Origin: an uncultured Lachnospiraceae bacterium
GTDB lineage: Bacteria > Bacillota > Clostridia > Lachnospirales > Lachnospiraceae
Assembly: GCA_947178125.1 (NCBI GenBank)
Contig: CAMWXB010000037.1
Location: 1-40,609 of the forward strand
Length of the DNA stretch: 40,609 nt
Reading direction: 5' to 3'
Shown here: positions 25,015 through 33,380 of the stretch, piece by piece
Layout of the letters: every line of letters starts with the position of its first letter
Position numbering within the stretch: position 1 is the first letter of the stretch
The notes under the pieces: generated by a model
Databases searched by the model: none
Told to the model about the DNA's origin: nothing
What the model saw: the letters and a program-made list of their open reading frames with translations, nothing else
Made by a program: the position numbers and the translations under genes

Positions 25015-25980
25015 ATGAATATTCTGATATTAAGCTGCGGCACAAGAAATAAACTGATACGTTACTTTAAGGAACCCGGAAACGGTATTGAGCGGGTCAT
25101 CGGCACGGATTGCAGCGCTTATGCGCCTGCCCTTTATGAGACTGACGAACATTACCTCGTACCGCGTATGACTTCACCGGATTACCTCGATATCGTTCTG
25201 GATATCTGCCGGAAAGAAAAAATCGATGCCGTACTGCCTTTGCAGGAGGATGAATTATTTCTCATTGCCTCTAACCGCGAAAAATTTACGAATGCCGGCG
25301 TTCTTCCCATTGTCTCGGAACAAAATACGGTGGAACTCTGTCGGGATAAATACGCCTTTTACCAACATATGAAACGAAACGGCCTGCCTGTGCTCCCCAG
25401 CTGTCTGAATCTGTCTGAACTTCAGAAACGTTATGAAGCCGGAGAAATGAATTTCCCGGTGTTTATAAAGCCTGTCCGCGGATGCGGCAGTATCGGCATT
25501 CAAAAGGTGGACAATATGGAACTGCTTTCCGTTCTCTGCAAATACAGCCCGGACGATATGCTGATTCAGCAGTTTGCAAAAGGCGAAGAGTACGGCGTTG
25601 ACCTGTATGTCGATCTGCTCTCACAGAAGCCCGTCTCTGTCTTTACCAAGAAAAAACTGCGGATGCGCGCCGGTGAAACGGAAAAATCCGTTTCCGTAAA
25701 AGATGAAAGACTTTTTACCCTGATTCGAAAAACGGCGGCTTCCCTTTCTCTGTCCGGCCCTGTCGATATGGATATTTTCTGCGTGGGCGGAGACTATTAT
25801 ATTTCTGAAATAAATCCCCGTTTCGGCGGCGGCTATCCCCATGCCCATGCCTGCGGCATGAATTTCCCGAAGCTGATTGCGGCTAATGCTGCGGGCCGGG
25901 AGAATACTGCTGCCATCGGTGATTACGAAGCGGGTGTCTGTATGTTGAAGTATACGGATTTAATGACGCTCAAAGTGTGA
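25015..25980 (+). CDS. ATP-grasp ligase
   Basis: 321 residues from ATG 25015, chosen because GGGAG (25005-25009) is its ribosome site and overlaps the in-frame ATG at 25003. A Rossmann-like N-domain begins MNILILSCGTRNK. The ATP-grasp core has FIKPVRGCGSIGIQKV as the flexible loop and EINPRFGGGYPHAH as the Mg-ATP-binding acidic motif, as in CarB-like and PylC-like ligases. Such enzymes join a carboxylate to an amine through an acyl-phosphate. Its operon partner is a PLP decarboxylase that would yield an amine, so amide formation on a glycan precursor is a reasonable guess. No substrate marker is visible. Confidence 0.83.
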   Translation: MNILILSCGTRNKLIRYFKEPGNGIERVIGTDCSAYAPALYETDEHYLVPRMTSPDYLDIVLDICRKEKIDAVLPLQEDELFLIASNREKFTNAGVLPIVSEQNTVELCRDKYAFYQHMKRNGLPVLPSCLNLSELQKRYEAGEMNFPVFIKPVRGCGSIGIQKVDNMELLSVLCKYSPDDMLIQQFAKGEEYGVDLYVDLLSQKPVSVFTKKKLRMRAGETEKSVSVKDERLFTLIRKTAASLSLSGPVDMDIFCVGGDYYISEINPRFGGGYPHAHACGMNFPKLIAANAAGRENTAAIGDYEAGVCMLKYTDLMTLKV

Positions 25981-25996
25981 AGGGAATGGGAACCGC

Positions 25997-26502
25997 CTAT
26001 TTGTTATGTTTGTGTATAATCCATTTCCCTTTTTTAGTCGGTCCGCTATGTTCAATAAGTCCGGCTTTTTTCATTTTATTGATATGATATCTTACTCCGC
26101 CCACGGACATGCCTAAAGTCCCTGCAATCGCATTTATCGTGGTCTCCGGTTCTGTTTCCAATAAATCAATAATTGTATTGGGAATTTCTTTGTTAGTTTC
26201 TTCTGGTCTGACTTGTATTTGTGCGGTCTTTTCCATAGGTATAATTATTTCAAATATATTATCCTCTATAAATATTGGCGTTCCACCGGAATACAATTTC
26301 GTATACTTGTTAGTATTGCGCATTCCTGATCCCAACTCATCTGCATATCCAATCTCTCTAAATACTTTGGAAATCGGTGGATTTTTTGAAAAGGGTTCAA
26401 ATTTATTTAATTGCAATTCACCATGGCCATGTGGCAAATGATTGTATTATCCTTGCCAAACAGCAAAATTGCCGCTAATATAATCCCTTCTTTTACTGTC
26501 AT
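25997..26502 (-). pseudogene. Internally deleted AlbA_2/HATPase-type regulator
   Basis: A start at 26502 (MTVKEGIILAAILLFGKDNTI) resembles the end of an AlbA_2 domain. Then the frame is lost and a second frame reads LPHGHGELQLNKFEPF, then NPPISKVFREIGYADELGSGMR, the typical C-terminal ATPase part of these regulators, followed by a winged-helix segment (INAIAGTLGMSVGGVRYHINKMKKAGLI). Full proteins are about 450-500 residues. The N-terminus and a central piece are missing. It is convergent to the ATP-grasp gene. Confidence 0.7.
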
Positions 26503-26550
26503 ATGAATATCTCTCCAAATTTAGCAATACATGATTTCAGCCCCATATCC

Positions 26551-27600
26551 CTACGCAAACATCCCCCACGCAAGCGGCGTCCCCCGCTCAATATCCCTAA
26601 GCGCGCTCTTTCCAAGAATTTCCTCATAATACATCGTATGGAGTCCATATCCCGGCCGGATAGAACGCACATTCTCGGGCGTCAGCTTTTCTCCCGCCCG
26701 GATATCTTTTACAACGAACAGGGAACGGGAACCGCTCCGCTCCTTTTCCTGCTTATCGGTCAAGCCGTATGTGGATACGCCAAGCGCTTTTTCTACGATA
26801 CGGATACTGTCTACCATCTCTTTGAATTCTTCCGGCTCCATGGAAAAAGCGCCATCCGGGCCACCGTCGGCACGCCGCAGCGTCAGATGCTTTTCTACCA
26901 TTTTGATGCCGAGCGGCACAGCGCCAATCGGTACGACACTTCCCATTGAATGGTCGGACAGGCCGACCAGGCACCCATAAGTTTTGGCCAAAGTCGGAAT
27001 CATTGCCAGATTGATATCCTCGTAGGGTGTCGGGTATGCGGAAACGCATTTTAAAAGCATTACTTCTTCGTTCCCCTCTTCCCGGCAGACTTTTAAAGCC
27101 CGCTCAATATCTTCCAGATGCGCGATACCGGTCGCAATGATCACCGGTTTCTGCTGCGCCGCAATCTGACGGAGCAGCGGGATATCGTTGATTTCATAAG
27201 AAGCCACCTTATAAGCCGGCATACCGCAGTTTTTCATAAATTCCACGGAAGAAGCGTCGAAAGGCGAGGAAAAACATTCCATTCCAAGACTCTCCGCAAG
27301 TTCCTTCAACTTCGGCTGCCATTCCCAGGGCGTAGACGCTTCCTCATAAAGTTGATATTCCGTCATACCATCCCACAGGCCGCCATGGTTTTGAAAGTAT
27401 TCGCTATCACAGTCAAGAGAGAGACTGTCCGCCGTATAAGTCTGCAGTTTAATAGCATCGGCTCCGGCTTCTTTTGCCGCATGAATGATCTCCACGGCCC
27501 TTCCGTAATCTTTTAAATGATTGCCCGACATTTCCGCAACGCAGAATACCGGATGATTCTCTCCGATTGTTTTTTTCCCAATCCGAAATTCTTTTTTCAT
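26551..27600 (-). CDS. pseI: Pseudaminic acid synthase
   Basis: 349 residues from ATG 27600, after GGGAG and matching the start used by the ATP-grasp twin leader. The NeuB/PseI TIM barrel (about 1-280) has FCVAEMSGNH, ADAIKLQTYTADS, CFSSPFD, KVASYEI, VGLSDHSMG and MVEKHLTLRR. A C-terminal SAF antifreeze-like domain (about 285-345) ends the protein. The -YTADS and -SGNHLKDY pattern favours PseI over NeuB or LegI. It condenses 2,4-diacetamido-2,4,6-trideoxy-L-altrose with phosphoenolpyruvate to form pseudaminic acid. It is 86 bp after pseF on the same strand, with a structured leader between them. Confidence 0.92.
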   Translation of the reverse strand: MKKEFRIGKKTIGENHPVFCVAEMSGNHLKDYGRAVEIIHAAKEAGADAIKLQTYTADSLSLDCDSEYFQNHGGLWDGMTEYQLYEEASTPWEWQPKLKELAESLGMECFSSPFDASSVEFMKNCGMPAYKVASYEINDIPLLRQIAAQQKPVIIATGIAHLEDIERALKVCREEGNEEVMLLKCVSAYPTPYEDINLAMIPTLAKTYGCLVGLSDHSMGSVVPIGAVPLGIKMVEKHLTLRRADGGPDGAFSMEPEEFKEMVDSIRIVEKALGVSTYGLTDKQEKERSGSRSLFVVKDIRAGEKLTPENVRSIRPGYGLHTMYYEEILGKSALRDIERGTPLAWGMFA

Positions 27601-27613
27601 TCTTACTCCCATC

Positions 27614-27666
27614 TGTCTGCTTCAGCAGACACCCAAATTCAATCGTTGAAACACTTTTCTTTCAAC
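27614..27666 (-). repeat. Two-hairpin leader before pseI
   Basis: Hairpin 2 is TGTCTGCTTCAGCAGACA on the plus strand (27614-27631). Hairpin 1 pairs 27645-27651 with 27660-27666. It is the reverse-strand twin of the element at 24948-25001. Confidence 0.85.
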
Positions 27667-27686
27667 CTTCCCGTCATGCTCTTTCC

Positions 27687-28421
27687 TCAGTCCGCGAGTT
27701 TTTGACCATCGGACACAAGCTGTTGTTCCTCCATCCCGACCATTTTCCGATATTTCAGTTCCGCAATCTCCCAGTCATCCGGGTTGTCGATATCCTGTAC
27801 TTCCAACTCACTGATAAACATCGGAACCATATGCGGCAGGTCGGTCGTTCCGTATTCCAGAAAAGGCTTCGTCCGGCAGCAATAGAACTGCCCGCAGTCA
27901 TGGTAATACGGCTCCAGATCCTGAGAACGCGTCCTGGCATATTCCGGCCATTTCATGCGAAGCTCCCCCTGTTCATTCAGGACTACGCATCGCTGTGGCG
28001 GATAGGAAAATGCCACCACCGGCATAACGGAATCTGCCTTTTCGAGCATCTGCATTGCCGCCTGCAGTTTCTGCGCCGTAATAAAAGGCGCCGTCGGGTA
28101 CAGACAGCAAAATGTCTCAAATTCTTTTCCCTGCTCCCGATACCAGTTCAACACTTCCATGAGCACATCATCCGTTGACGCATAATCTCCCGCATTTTCG
28201 CTGCTCCGCATGAAAGGCACCTTTGCCCCGGCCTGCCTTGCAATTCTGGCAATTTCCTCGTCATCGGTGGACACCATGACTTCCGCATACAGTTCCGAAC
28301 GAAGAGCCGCCTCAATAGAATAAGTTATAATGGGCTTCCCGCAGAAATCTTTTATATTTTTATGTGGAATCCGCTTGCTTCCGCCTCTTGCGGTAATGAT
28401 GGCAATGGATGATTCGTTCAT
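27687..28421 (-). CDS. pseF: CMP-pseudaminic acid cytidylyltransferase
   Basis: 244 residues from ATG 28421, which has AAGGAGGT 7 bases upstream. The open frame continues 69 codons further, but that part is the tandem repeat and shows no homology. ITARGGSKRIPHKNIKDF is the CTP-binding loop of NeuA/PseF enzymes, with VMVSTDDEEIARIA and LYPTAPFITAQKL following. The C-terminal FEV-like FISELEVQDIDNPDDW is typical of PseF. It activates pseudaminic acid with CTP. It is cotranscribed with pseI and divergent from pseG. Confidence 0.92.
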   Translation of the reverse strand: MNESSIAIITARGGSKRIPHKNIKDFCGKPIITYSIEAALRSELYAEVMVSTDDEEIARIARQAGAKVPFMRSSENAGDYASTDDVLMEVLNWYREQGKEFETFCCLYPTAPFITAQKLQAAMQMLEKADSVMPVVAFSYPPQRCVVLNEQGELRMKWPEYARTRSQDLEPYYHDCGQFYCCRTKPFLEYGTTDLPHMVPMFISELEVQDIDNPDDWEIAELKYRKMVGMEEQQLVSDGQKLAD

Positions 28422-28472
28422 TTGAAATACCTCCTTGATAAAACAGTAAATCCCCCGCGCACCACTAAGCGA

Positions 28473-28581
28473 CAGACCTGCGGACGCTAGACGCTGGGCT
28501 TGCGTAATGCTGGGCGTCAGACCTGCGGACGCTAGGCTTGCGTAATGCTGGGCGTCAGACCTGCGGACGCTAGGCTTGCGT
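28473..28581. repeat. 38-bp tandem repeat, about 2.7 copies
   Basis: The unit runs from CAGACCTGCGGACGCTAGG to GCTGGGCGT. Copy 1 (28473-28517) has a 7-base insertion, copy 2 is 28518-28555 and copy 3 (28556-28581) is partial. It lies in the untranslated leader of pseF. Each unit can fold through GACGC with GCGTC. Confidence 0.9.
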
Positions 28582-28583
28582 CT

Positions 28584-28612
28584 ATTATAGCATACCACAG
28601 TTTTTCTTTGCA
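28584..28612 (-). promoter_or_regulatory. Putative pseF promoter
   Basis: On the minus strand TATAAT (28584-28589) lies 17 bases after TGCAAA (28607-28612). The -10 box is perfect and the -35 box weak. Transcripts would begin at about 28577 and carry the tandem repeat. Confidence 0.5.
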
Positions 28613-28636
28613 TAGAATATCCATTCATGATAAAAT
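28608..28636 (+). promoter_or_regulatory. Putative pseG promoter
   Basis: TTGCAT (28608-28613), a 17-base spacer and TAAAAT (28631-28636). It overlaps the pseF promoter on the other strand, so the two divergent genes may be regulated together. Confidence 0.55.
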
Positions 28637-28705
28637 CAAACCAGCCGCCTGCTTTATCTTATTTCATCCAAAGCAGGCAAAGCCCACAGAAAGGATTTTA
28701 TCATG
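28626..28705 (+). promoter_or_regulatory. Nested inverted repeats over the pseG start
   Basis: CATGATAAAATC (28626-28637) and GATTTTATCATG (28694-28705, including the start codon) form a perfect 12-bp pair. Inside it GCCTGCTTT (28647-28655) pairs with AAAGCAGGC (28670-28678). The outer left arm overlaps the -10 box, so it may act as DNA sites; the inner hairpin would be in the RNA leader. Confidence 0.7.
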
Positions 28706-29791
28706 TCTGCTGTTTATTTTAGGGCCGATGGGAACGAACAAATCGCGACCGGCCATATTATGCGCTGTTTATCCATTGCAAGAGCCTGCAGGTCTCTTTT
28801 CATGGAAGTATCTTTTCTTGTCTCCGATGAAAAAAGTGTATCGCTTTTAGAAGAGCGCTTTGCCTTTCCCTCGGAGTTTCCGATTACCTGCCTTCACAGC
28901 GATTATCAGGCTTTGGAAGGCGAACTTCCAGCCTTACGGCAAATTCTGAAAAATGTGCCTCAAAACGCTTTCTGGCTTTTTATCGATTCTTATTTTGTGA
29001 CGGAAACCTATTTGTCGGAACTTCAGAAAATTTGTCATGTCGCTTATCTGGATGATCTGCTCGCTTTCGATTATCCGGCGGACCTGCTCGTTAATTATGA
29101 TGTAACACAAGAACCTGCCTGCTATCATAAAGCGGTTCACAGACTGACGGGTGCCGCTTATACGCCCCTTCGGGAACAGTTTCAAAATGTTTCTTATGAG
29201 GTAAAATCAGAAGTCCGAAATGTTCTGCTTTCCGCCGGCGGAACCGATGCCTGCAATGTCATCGGAACACTGCTTCACAAAATTTTTGCGGAGAAAAACA
29301 AACATACCGACAACAACCACACAGCATCTTCTGCTCATACCACAGACTTTCTGCAGAGCCTGAACTACCATGTTATCACAAGCCGTCTCAATTCCCACTT
29401 TCAGGAACTGGAACGTTTAGCGTCTCTTTATCCCACTATCCATATCCACACGAATGTACAGGATATGGCCGCCCTCATGTGCCAGTGCGACCTTGGGATT
29501 TCTGCGGGGGGGACGACATTATATGAGCTTTGCGCCGTCGGCGTGCCCTCTGTCAGCTTCACGACTGCGGACAATCAGCTGAGCGCCGTTAAAACTTTTT
29601 CGGATGTTCAGATCATCCCCTATGCAGGAGATGCCTGTTCTTCTTTAGAAGCAGCCTGCGATGCCCTGATAACCTTCCTGGCTCATCATAGAGATTCTTA
29701 TTCAGAACGCAAAAAAAGCTCCCAGCGTATGAGAGCTTTTCTGGATGGCAAAGGTTCTTATCGGATTGCGGCCGCATTAGCGGATTTATGA
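28703..29791 (+). CDS. pseG: UDP-2,4-diacetamido-2,4,6-trideoxy-altropyranose hydrolase
   Basis: 362 residues. VYFRADGNEQIATGHIMRCLSIA carries the catalytic histidine H18 in the GHxxR motif of PseG. VAYLDDL and AGGTDACN follow, and DLGISAGGTTLYELCAVGVPS is the UDP-binding motif of this GT-B-like hydrolase. The length is near the family's usual 275-360. The enzyme removes UDP from the diacetamido sugar so that PseI can act. AAGGA lies 7 bases before ATG 28703. It is divergent from pseF. Insertions around residues 195-215 (Lys/His/Asn-rich) make it slightly longer than average. Confidence 0.92.
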   Translation: MSAVYFRADGNEQIATGHIMRCLSIARACRSLFMEVSFLVSDEKSVSLLEERFAFPSEFPITCLHSDYQALEGELPALRQILKNVPQNAFWLFIDSYFVTETYLSELQKICHVAYLDDLLAFDYPADLLVNYDVTQEPACYHKAVHRLTGAAYTPLREQFQNVSYEVKSEVRNVLLSAGGTDACNVIGTLLHKIFAEKNKHTDNNHTASSAHTTDFLQSLNYHVITSRLNSHFQELERLASLYPTIHIHTNVQDMAALMCQCDLGISAGGTTLYELCAVGVPSVSFTTADNQLSAVKTFSDVQIIPYAGDACSSLEAACDALITFLAHHRDSYSERKKSSQRMRAFLDGKGSYRIAAALADL

Positions 29792-29793
29792 TG

Positions 29794-29985
29794 TTATTCT
29801 TTTATTTCATCAATATCTGTCAGATTAACTCCGATAACACTTAATAATGCTTTTAAAGAAATATATTTTTTCTTTAATTCTGAATAAGTTTTCGCCGCAC
29901 CTTCTTCTTTTGCAATCATCATATACCTTTGTATTTCTCGAAAATCATCTATTGTAGTTTTTGCAATCTCAGCACTATTTGGCAT
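29794..29985 (-). CDS. Small helical protein of unknown function
   Basis: 63 residues, charged and probably all-helical (IDDFREIQRYMMIAKEEGAAKTY, then SLKALLSVIGVNL). A weak GGGTG site lies before ATG 29985. It is convergent with pseG and 15 bp downstream of the large membrane-protein gene ending at 30001. No family recognised; it may be a coiled-coil accessory or spurious. Confidence 0.4.
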   Translation of the reverse strand: MPNSAEIAKTTIDDFREIQRYMMIAKEEGAAKTYSELKKKYISLKALLSVIGVNLTDIDEIKE

Positions 29986-30000
29986 ACAATCACCCGCTTT

Positions 30001-32262
30001 CTATGTGTTTTGTCCACGGTCATTTGTTATATCCATTATACCAGACACCTTTACGGGTGTAAAGCGCTTCCGCCACCACAAATACCCTGTGCCCACTACT
30101 GTCAGCAGCGATATCAAGGTTGCAATCAGAAATCCTGCAACCGGCCCAAACCGCACATAAACTTCATGCTCTTTTCCGTCTCCGTTCAGCATGACCCGGA
30201 TACGATGATCATCTCCTTCAAGAATCTCCAGCCTTTTTCCATTCTCATCATAGGCGCGGTACCCCGCATAATTCAAAATCGGCATTTCCAGATAATTTCC
30301 TTCCGCATCCGCCGTATAGACCGCCACCGCCTTTGTTCCAACTTTTCTGTAATTTGTGACATTAACATGGTCTAAGTCGGACACGAGCACACTCGTCATC
30401 AGTCTATCATCCGTGATCCCGTCAAGACGCCATTCATGGGGATAAAAAATACCAATATTAGCCGCCATTTTACTGTCATGGCCTTTAGACGCCGTCGCCG
30501 CCGCACTACTGTACGGCATATGAATATTATCTGTTGGAATGGTCTGCACCGTCAACAGATTTAAGCCAATAAACAATGCAAAAATCAAATTTCGATACGG
30601 TTTCAGAATTTCCGATTTGTCCAGCCAAAGAACACCCACAAATAAAAAGCAGGTACAGGCCGGCCCAAGGAATCTCCATGGGAACTGCAGCATCGTCAAA
30701 ATAGAATCCAGGAAACCAATCTTACGCATCTCCATACTCGGAAAATATCCCGTTGTCATCCAGCAGAGAACCACACCCAGAATCAATAAAAAGCCCAGAT
30801 ATCTATCCAGTCTGGTCTCGTTCTTTTTCTTTTCACACACCAGATACAGCACACCGATTCCGATACAACCAAACAGCGGCAGGCCCAATGAAAAATACTG
30901 CTTATTATACAAACTGATGGACTGCGCAAAATTGGACGGATTGATAGACTGGTCAAAATAACCGCTCCACCGCAAAAGCTCCGTTCCCAGTGACTCCTGA
31001 AAATAATAATAAAGGAAAGGAACAAGGAACCATAAATTCAGCAGCACAGCCATACCTGCTGCCTTTCCAATCTCCACATATCGCTTTTCCTTCCATACAT
31101 TCACCACATAGACCAGACAGGAGATCACGCAGAATCCCATAACAAACATCACGCTCAATATGTGGCTCTGCAAAATACCGCTAAAACCGAGCACCAGAAA
31201 ATACCATTTTTTCCTGTCGCCGAGCAGAATGTGATACATACCCACAATGACGAGCGGCCAGAAAGTGAGCGCCAGCGTCTCTCCCAAATCTCCTCTGGAG
31301 AAAATATTTGTAAAACGATATGGCATCAATGTATACAAGACCACCGCCAGGATGACCGCCCGACGGGATTTTGATACCGACTTAAAAGCATAATAAGCAC
31401 ACAGCGCCGAACCGAGATTCGCCAGAAAAACCACCATTTTATAAGATAATCCGATAGATACCCGGCAGATTCGCAGAAAAGCGCCAATATACAAAAATAA
31501 ATATGGGTACATCGCATTGAGATAACCGTTCCCCTTCAGGGCATCGGGCATAATAATGGCCGGTATCTGTCCATCCAGAATACAGTCTTTGATTCCTTCC
31601 ATCCGCGCCAGATGATAGCACAGGTCATCCCCATTATAAAGGTAGGTGGAAAACATCGGCGACATCGCCAACAGCGCAACGCCGGCGATGATACAGGCAT
31701 CCACCAGTTTTTCCTGCGCAATGGGCTTCTGTAAATGCCTCTGATACAAAAAGTATCCAACTGCATTCAACAGCACGAACAGCAGAATCATAAAATAAGT
31801 ATCCGTATAAAAAAGGGTTCTGGGCGCCAGTTCCATCCGTTGAATCGTAAAAGAACCTGTTCCACCATAATTCAATCTGACCGATAACTGCTTCGCATCC
31901 TTTGCCAACGTAAACTCCTGCGAAAAACGGGTCTGCGTCGGTTCCAATGTCCAGCCCGCGACCTTACTGCCCTGCTCCCACAGTTCTACGGCATTTCCCG
32001 CCGTATCCGTTGTATAATCAAAATTTATTGTATATGTTCCACGATTTACGACAATCTGCGGCGTACTCGCTACAATGCCGGAACGCGCGACAGAATCCCT
32101 GATCACAAGCGCATTATTGGAATCCAGCACACCAAAAGAATATTGCAGTTCCGATCCAAGATAGGCCAGCGGATTATCGCCTTCATTTCCAAGCCATAAT
32201 AAAAAAATGATGCAGCATACACCGATCAAATATAGGACTTTCGATTTGGCTGTTATCTTCAT
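30001..32262 (-). CDS. Large GT-C/PTPS-related membrane protein
   Basis: About 753 residues from ATG 32262. AGGAGG lies 13 bases before it, and an ATG at 32289 is possible but lacks a site. Helix 1 lies near residues 8-24, followed by an external domain (about 30-145) and about 12 helices (about 150-570). The loop between helices 2 and 3 has YNGDDLCYHLARMEGI, an Asp-Asp motif of GT-C-like catalytic loops, as in the 6-pyruvoyl-tetrahydropterin-synthase-related membrane family and YfhO-like proteins. A second external domain (about 590-720) and a final helix end it. It follows pseC and the GT2 gene and probably acts on the flipped glycan. The substrate is unknown. Confidence 0.75.
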   Translation of the reverse strand: MKITAKSKVLYLIGVCCIIFLLWLGNEGDNPLAYLGSELQYSFGVLDSNNALVIRDSVARSGIVASTPQIVVNRGTYTINFDYTTDTAGNAVELWEQGSKVAGWTLEPTQTRFSQEFTLAKDAKQLSVRLNYGGTGSFTIQRMELAPRTLFYTDTYFMILLFVLLNAVGYFLYQRHLQKPIAQEKLVDACIIAGVALLAMSPMFSTYLYNGDDLCYHLARMEGIKDCILDGQIPAIIMPDALKGNGYLNAMYPYLFLYIGAFLRICRVSIGLSYKMVVFLANLGSALCAYYAFKSVSKSRRAVILAVVLYTLMPYRFTNIFSRGDLGETLALTFWPLVIVGMYHILLGDRKKWYFLVLGFSGILQSHILSVMFVMGFCVISCLVYVVNVWKEKRYVEIGKAAGMAVLLNLWFLVPFLYYYFQESLGTELLRWSGYFDQSINPSNFAQSISLYNKQYFSLGLPLFGCIGIGVLYLVCEKKKNETRLDRYLGFLLILGVVLCWMTTGYFPSMEMRKIGFLDSILTMLQFPWRFLGPACTCFLFVGVLWLDKSEILKPYRNLIFALFIGLNLLTVQTIPTDNIHMPYSSAAATASKGHDSKMAANIGIFYPHEWRLDGITDDRLMTSVLVSDLDHVNVTNYRKVGTKAVAVYTADAEGNYLEMPILNYAGYRAYDENGKRLEILEGDDHRIRVMLNGDGKEHEVYVRFGPVAGFLIATLISLLTVVGTGYLWWRKRFTPVKVSGIMDITNDRGQNT

Positions 32263-32322
32263 GTAATATTGTATGCCTCCTGTTTTCATGTCTTTATACT
32301 TCTTTATACTGCTCCGCCCGCT

Positions 32323-33354
32323 TTAACGGCCGGCTATCCGCTTCCTGAAATTGCGGTATCCCCATAATAATTTATAATATAATATAAACCATGCAGTCGA
32401 ACGCATCTGCATCCCGACCAGTTTCTTTTCTTCTGCATGCACCCTTTTCCGATAATAAGGATTTTCCTGAAAATCCGGGAATCTTTGCTTCATTTCATCT
32501 CCAAGCGCTTTCACAAATCCATATTTTACAGGCCTCACGCCCTGCATATAGGTAAAAAGCGTATTCACATAAAAAAGAACCGTAAAATTAAATTCCATTT
32601 CCGCCCGGTATTTTCCCAGATATTGATACTGCTCCGCTTCCTTCAGCATGAGCCGCCCGGCCTCCATGCGGTCCTCACAGCGCTTCTGTGTGATCGTATG
32701 TACCGTTGACGTATCGTGCTGATAATAATAATACAACGGTTCCTCGATATACTCAAAATGCTTTGCCCGCAGCATCCAGGAATTTCCCAGCGCATTATCT
32801 TCATAAAAAATGCCCTCCGGAAAACGGCTCGGATGGTCAATGACGATTTCCCGTCGGTAGACTTTTACGACCAGACTGCCGCTGTCCACCAACAGCGACT
32901 TATATTTCTCTTCATTCAGAATCCCTGTCTGTTCTTTTTTATTGTTATGCACGACCTGCCCGATTTCCATACTGTGCTTATCCGTCAAATGATAATCACA
33001 ACCGACCATATCCGCTCCGGTCTCTTCTCCTTTGCGAATCAGCCGCTCATAAAAATCCGGCGTGACCCAGTCATCGCTGTCAATAAAGCCAATCCATTCA
33101 CCCCTCGCAAGACCCATTCCGATATTCTTCGCACCGCCCTGCTTTTTATTGACCGCAGAATGAACCGCACGGAACTTCTCCGGATACCGCTTCTCATAAG
33201 CGGACAAAATCTCCATCGAAGCATCCGTAGAACAGTCATCGACCGCAATGATCTCATAATCACCAATCGTCTGATGCGCCAACGATTCCAGGCAATATTC
33301 CAGCTTGCCGTCCGCCGCCATATTATAGACCGGAACGATAATTGATAATTTCAT
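32323..33354 (-). CDS. GT2-family glycosyltransferase
   Basis: 343 residues from ATG 33354, after AAAGGAAACT; the frame extends 36 codons upstream only through the palindrome. The GT-A fold begins MKLSIIVPVYNMAADGKLEYCLESL. AVDDCSTDASMEIL binds the nucleotide, and GFIDSDDWVTPDFYERLI supplies the DxD metal site. The C-terminal part (about 230-343) is helical without membrane spans, so it acts in the cytosol on a lipid-linked acceptor. It lies in the pseB-pseC transcript. The sugar donor cannot be named. Confidence 0.88.
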   Translation of the reverse strand: MKLSIIVPVYNMAADGKLEYCLESLAHQTIGDYEIIAVDDCSTDASMEILSAYEKRYPEKFRAVHSAVNKKQGGAKNIGMGLARGEWIGFIDSDDWVTPDFYERLIRKGEETGADMVGCDYHLTDKHSMEIGQVVHNNKKEQTGILNEEKYKSLLVDSGSLVVKVYRREIVIDHPSRFPEGIFYEDNALGNSWMLRAKHFEYIEEPLYYYYQHDTSTVHTITQKRCEDRMEAGRLMLKEAEQYQYLGKYRAEMEFNFTVLFYVNTLFTYMQGVRPVKYGFVKALGDEMKQRFPDFQENPYYRKRVHAEEKKLVGMQMRSTAWFILYYKLLWGYRNFRKRIAGR

Positions 33355-33380
33355 AGTTTCCTTTCCCGATGCTGTCTGTC

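Noticed and set aside
28473..28581. CRISPR-like array
   Set aside because: The repeats are contiguous without spacers, number under three and have no cas genes nearby.
28422..28628. 69-codon N-terminal extension of pseF
   Set aside because: It translates the tandem repeat and promoter region, and the AAGGAGGT site lies directly before ATG 28421.
28626..28705. RNA hairpin hiding the pseG start codon
   Set aside because: The left arm overlaps the best -10 box, so it would probably not be in the transcript; kept only as a DNA-level inverted repeat.
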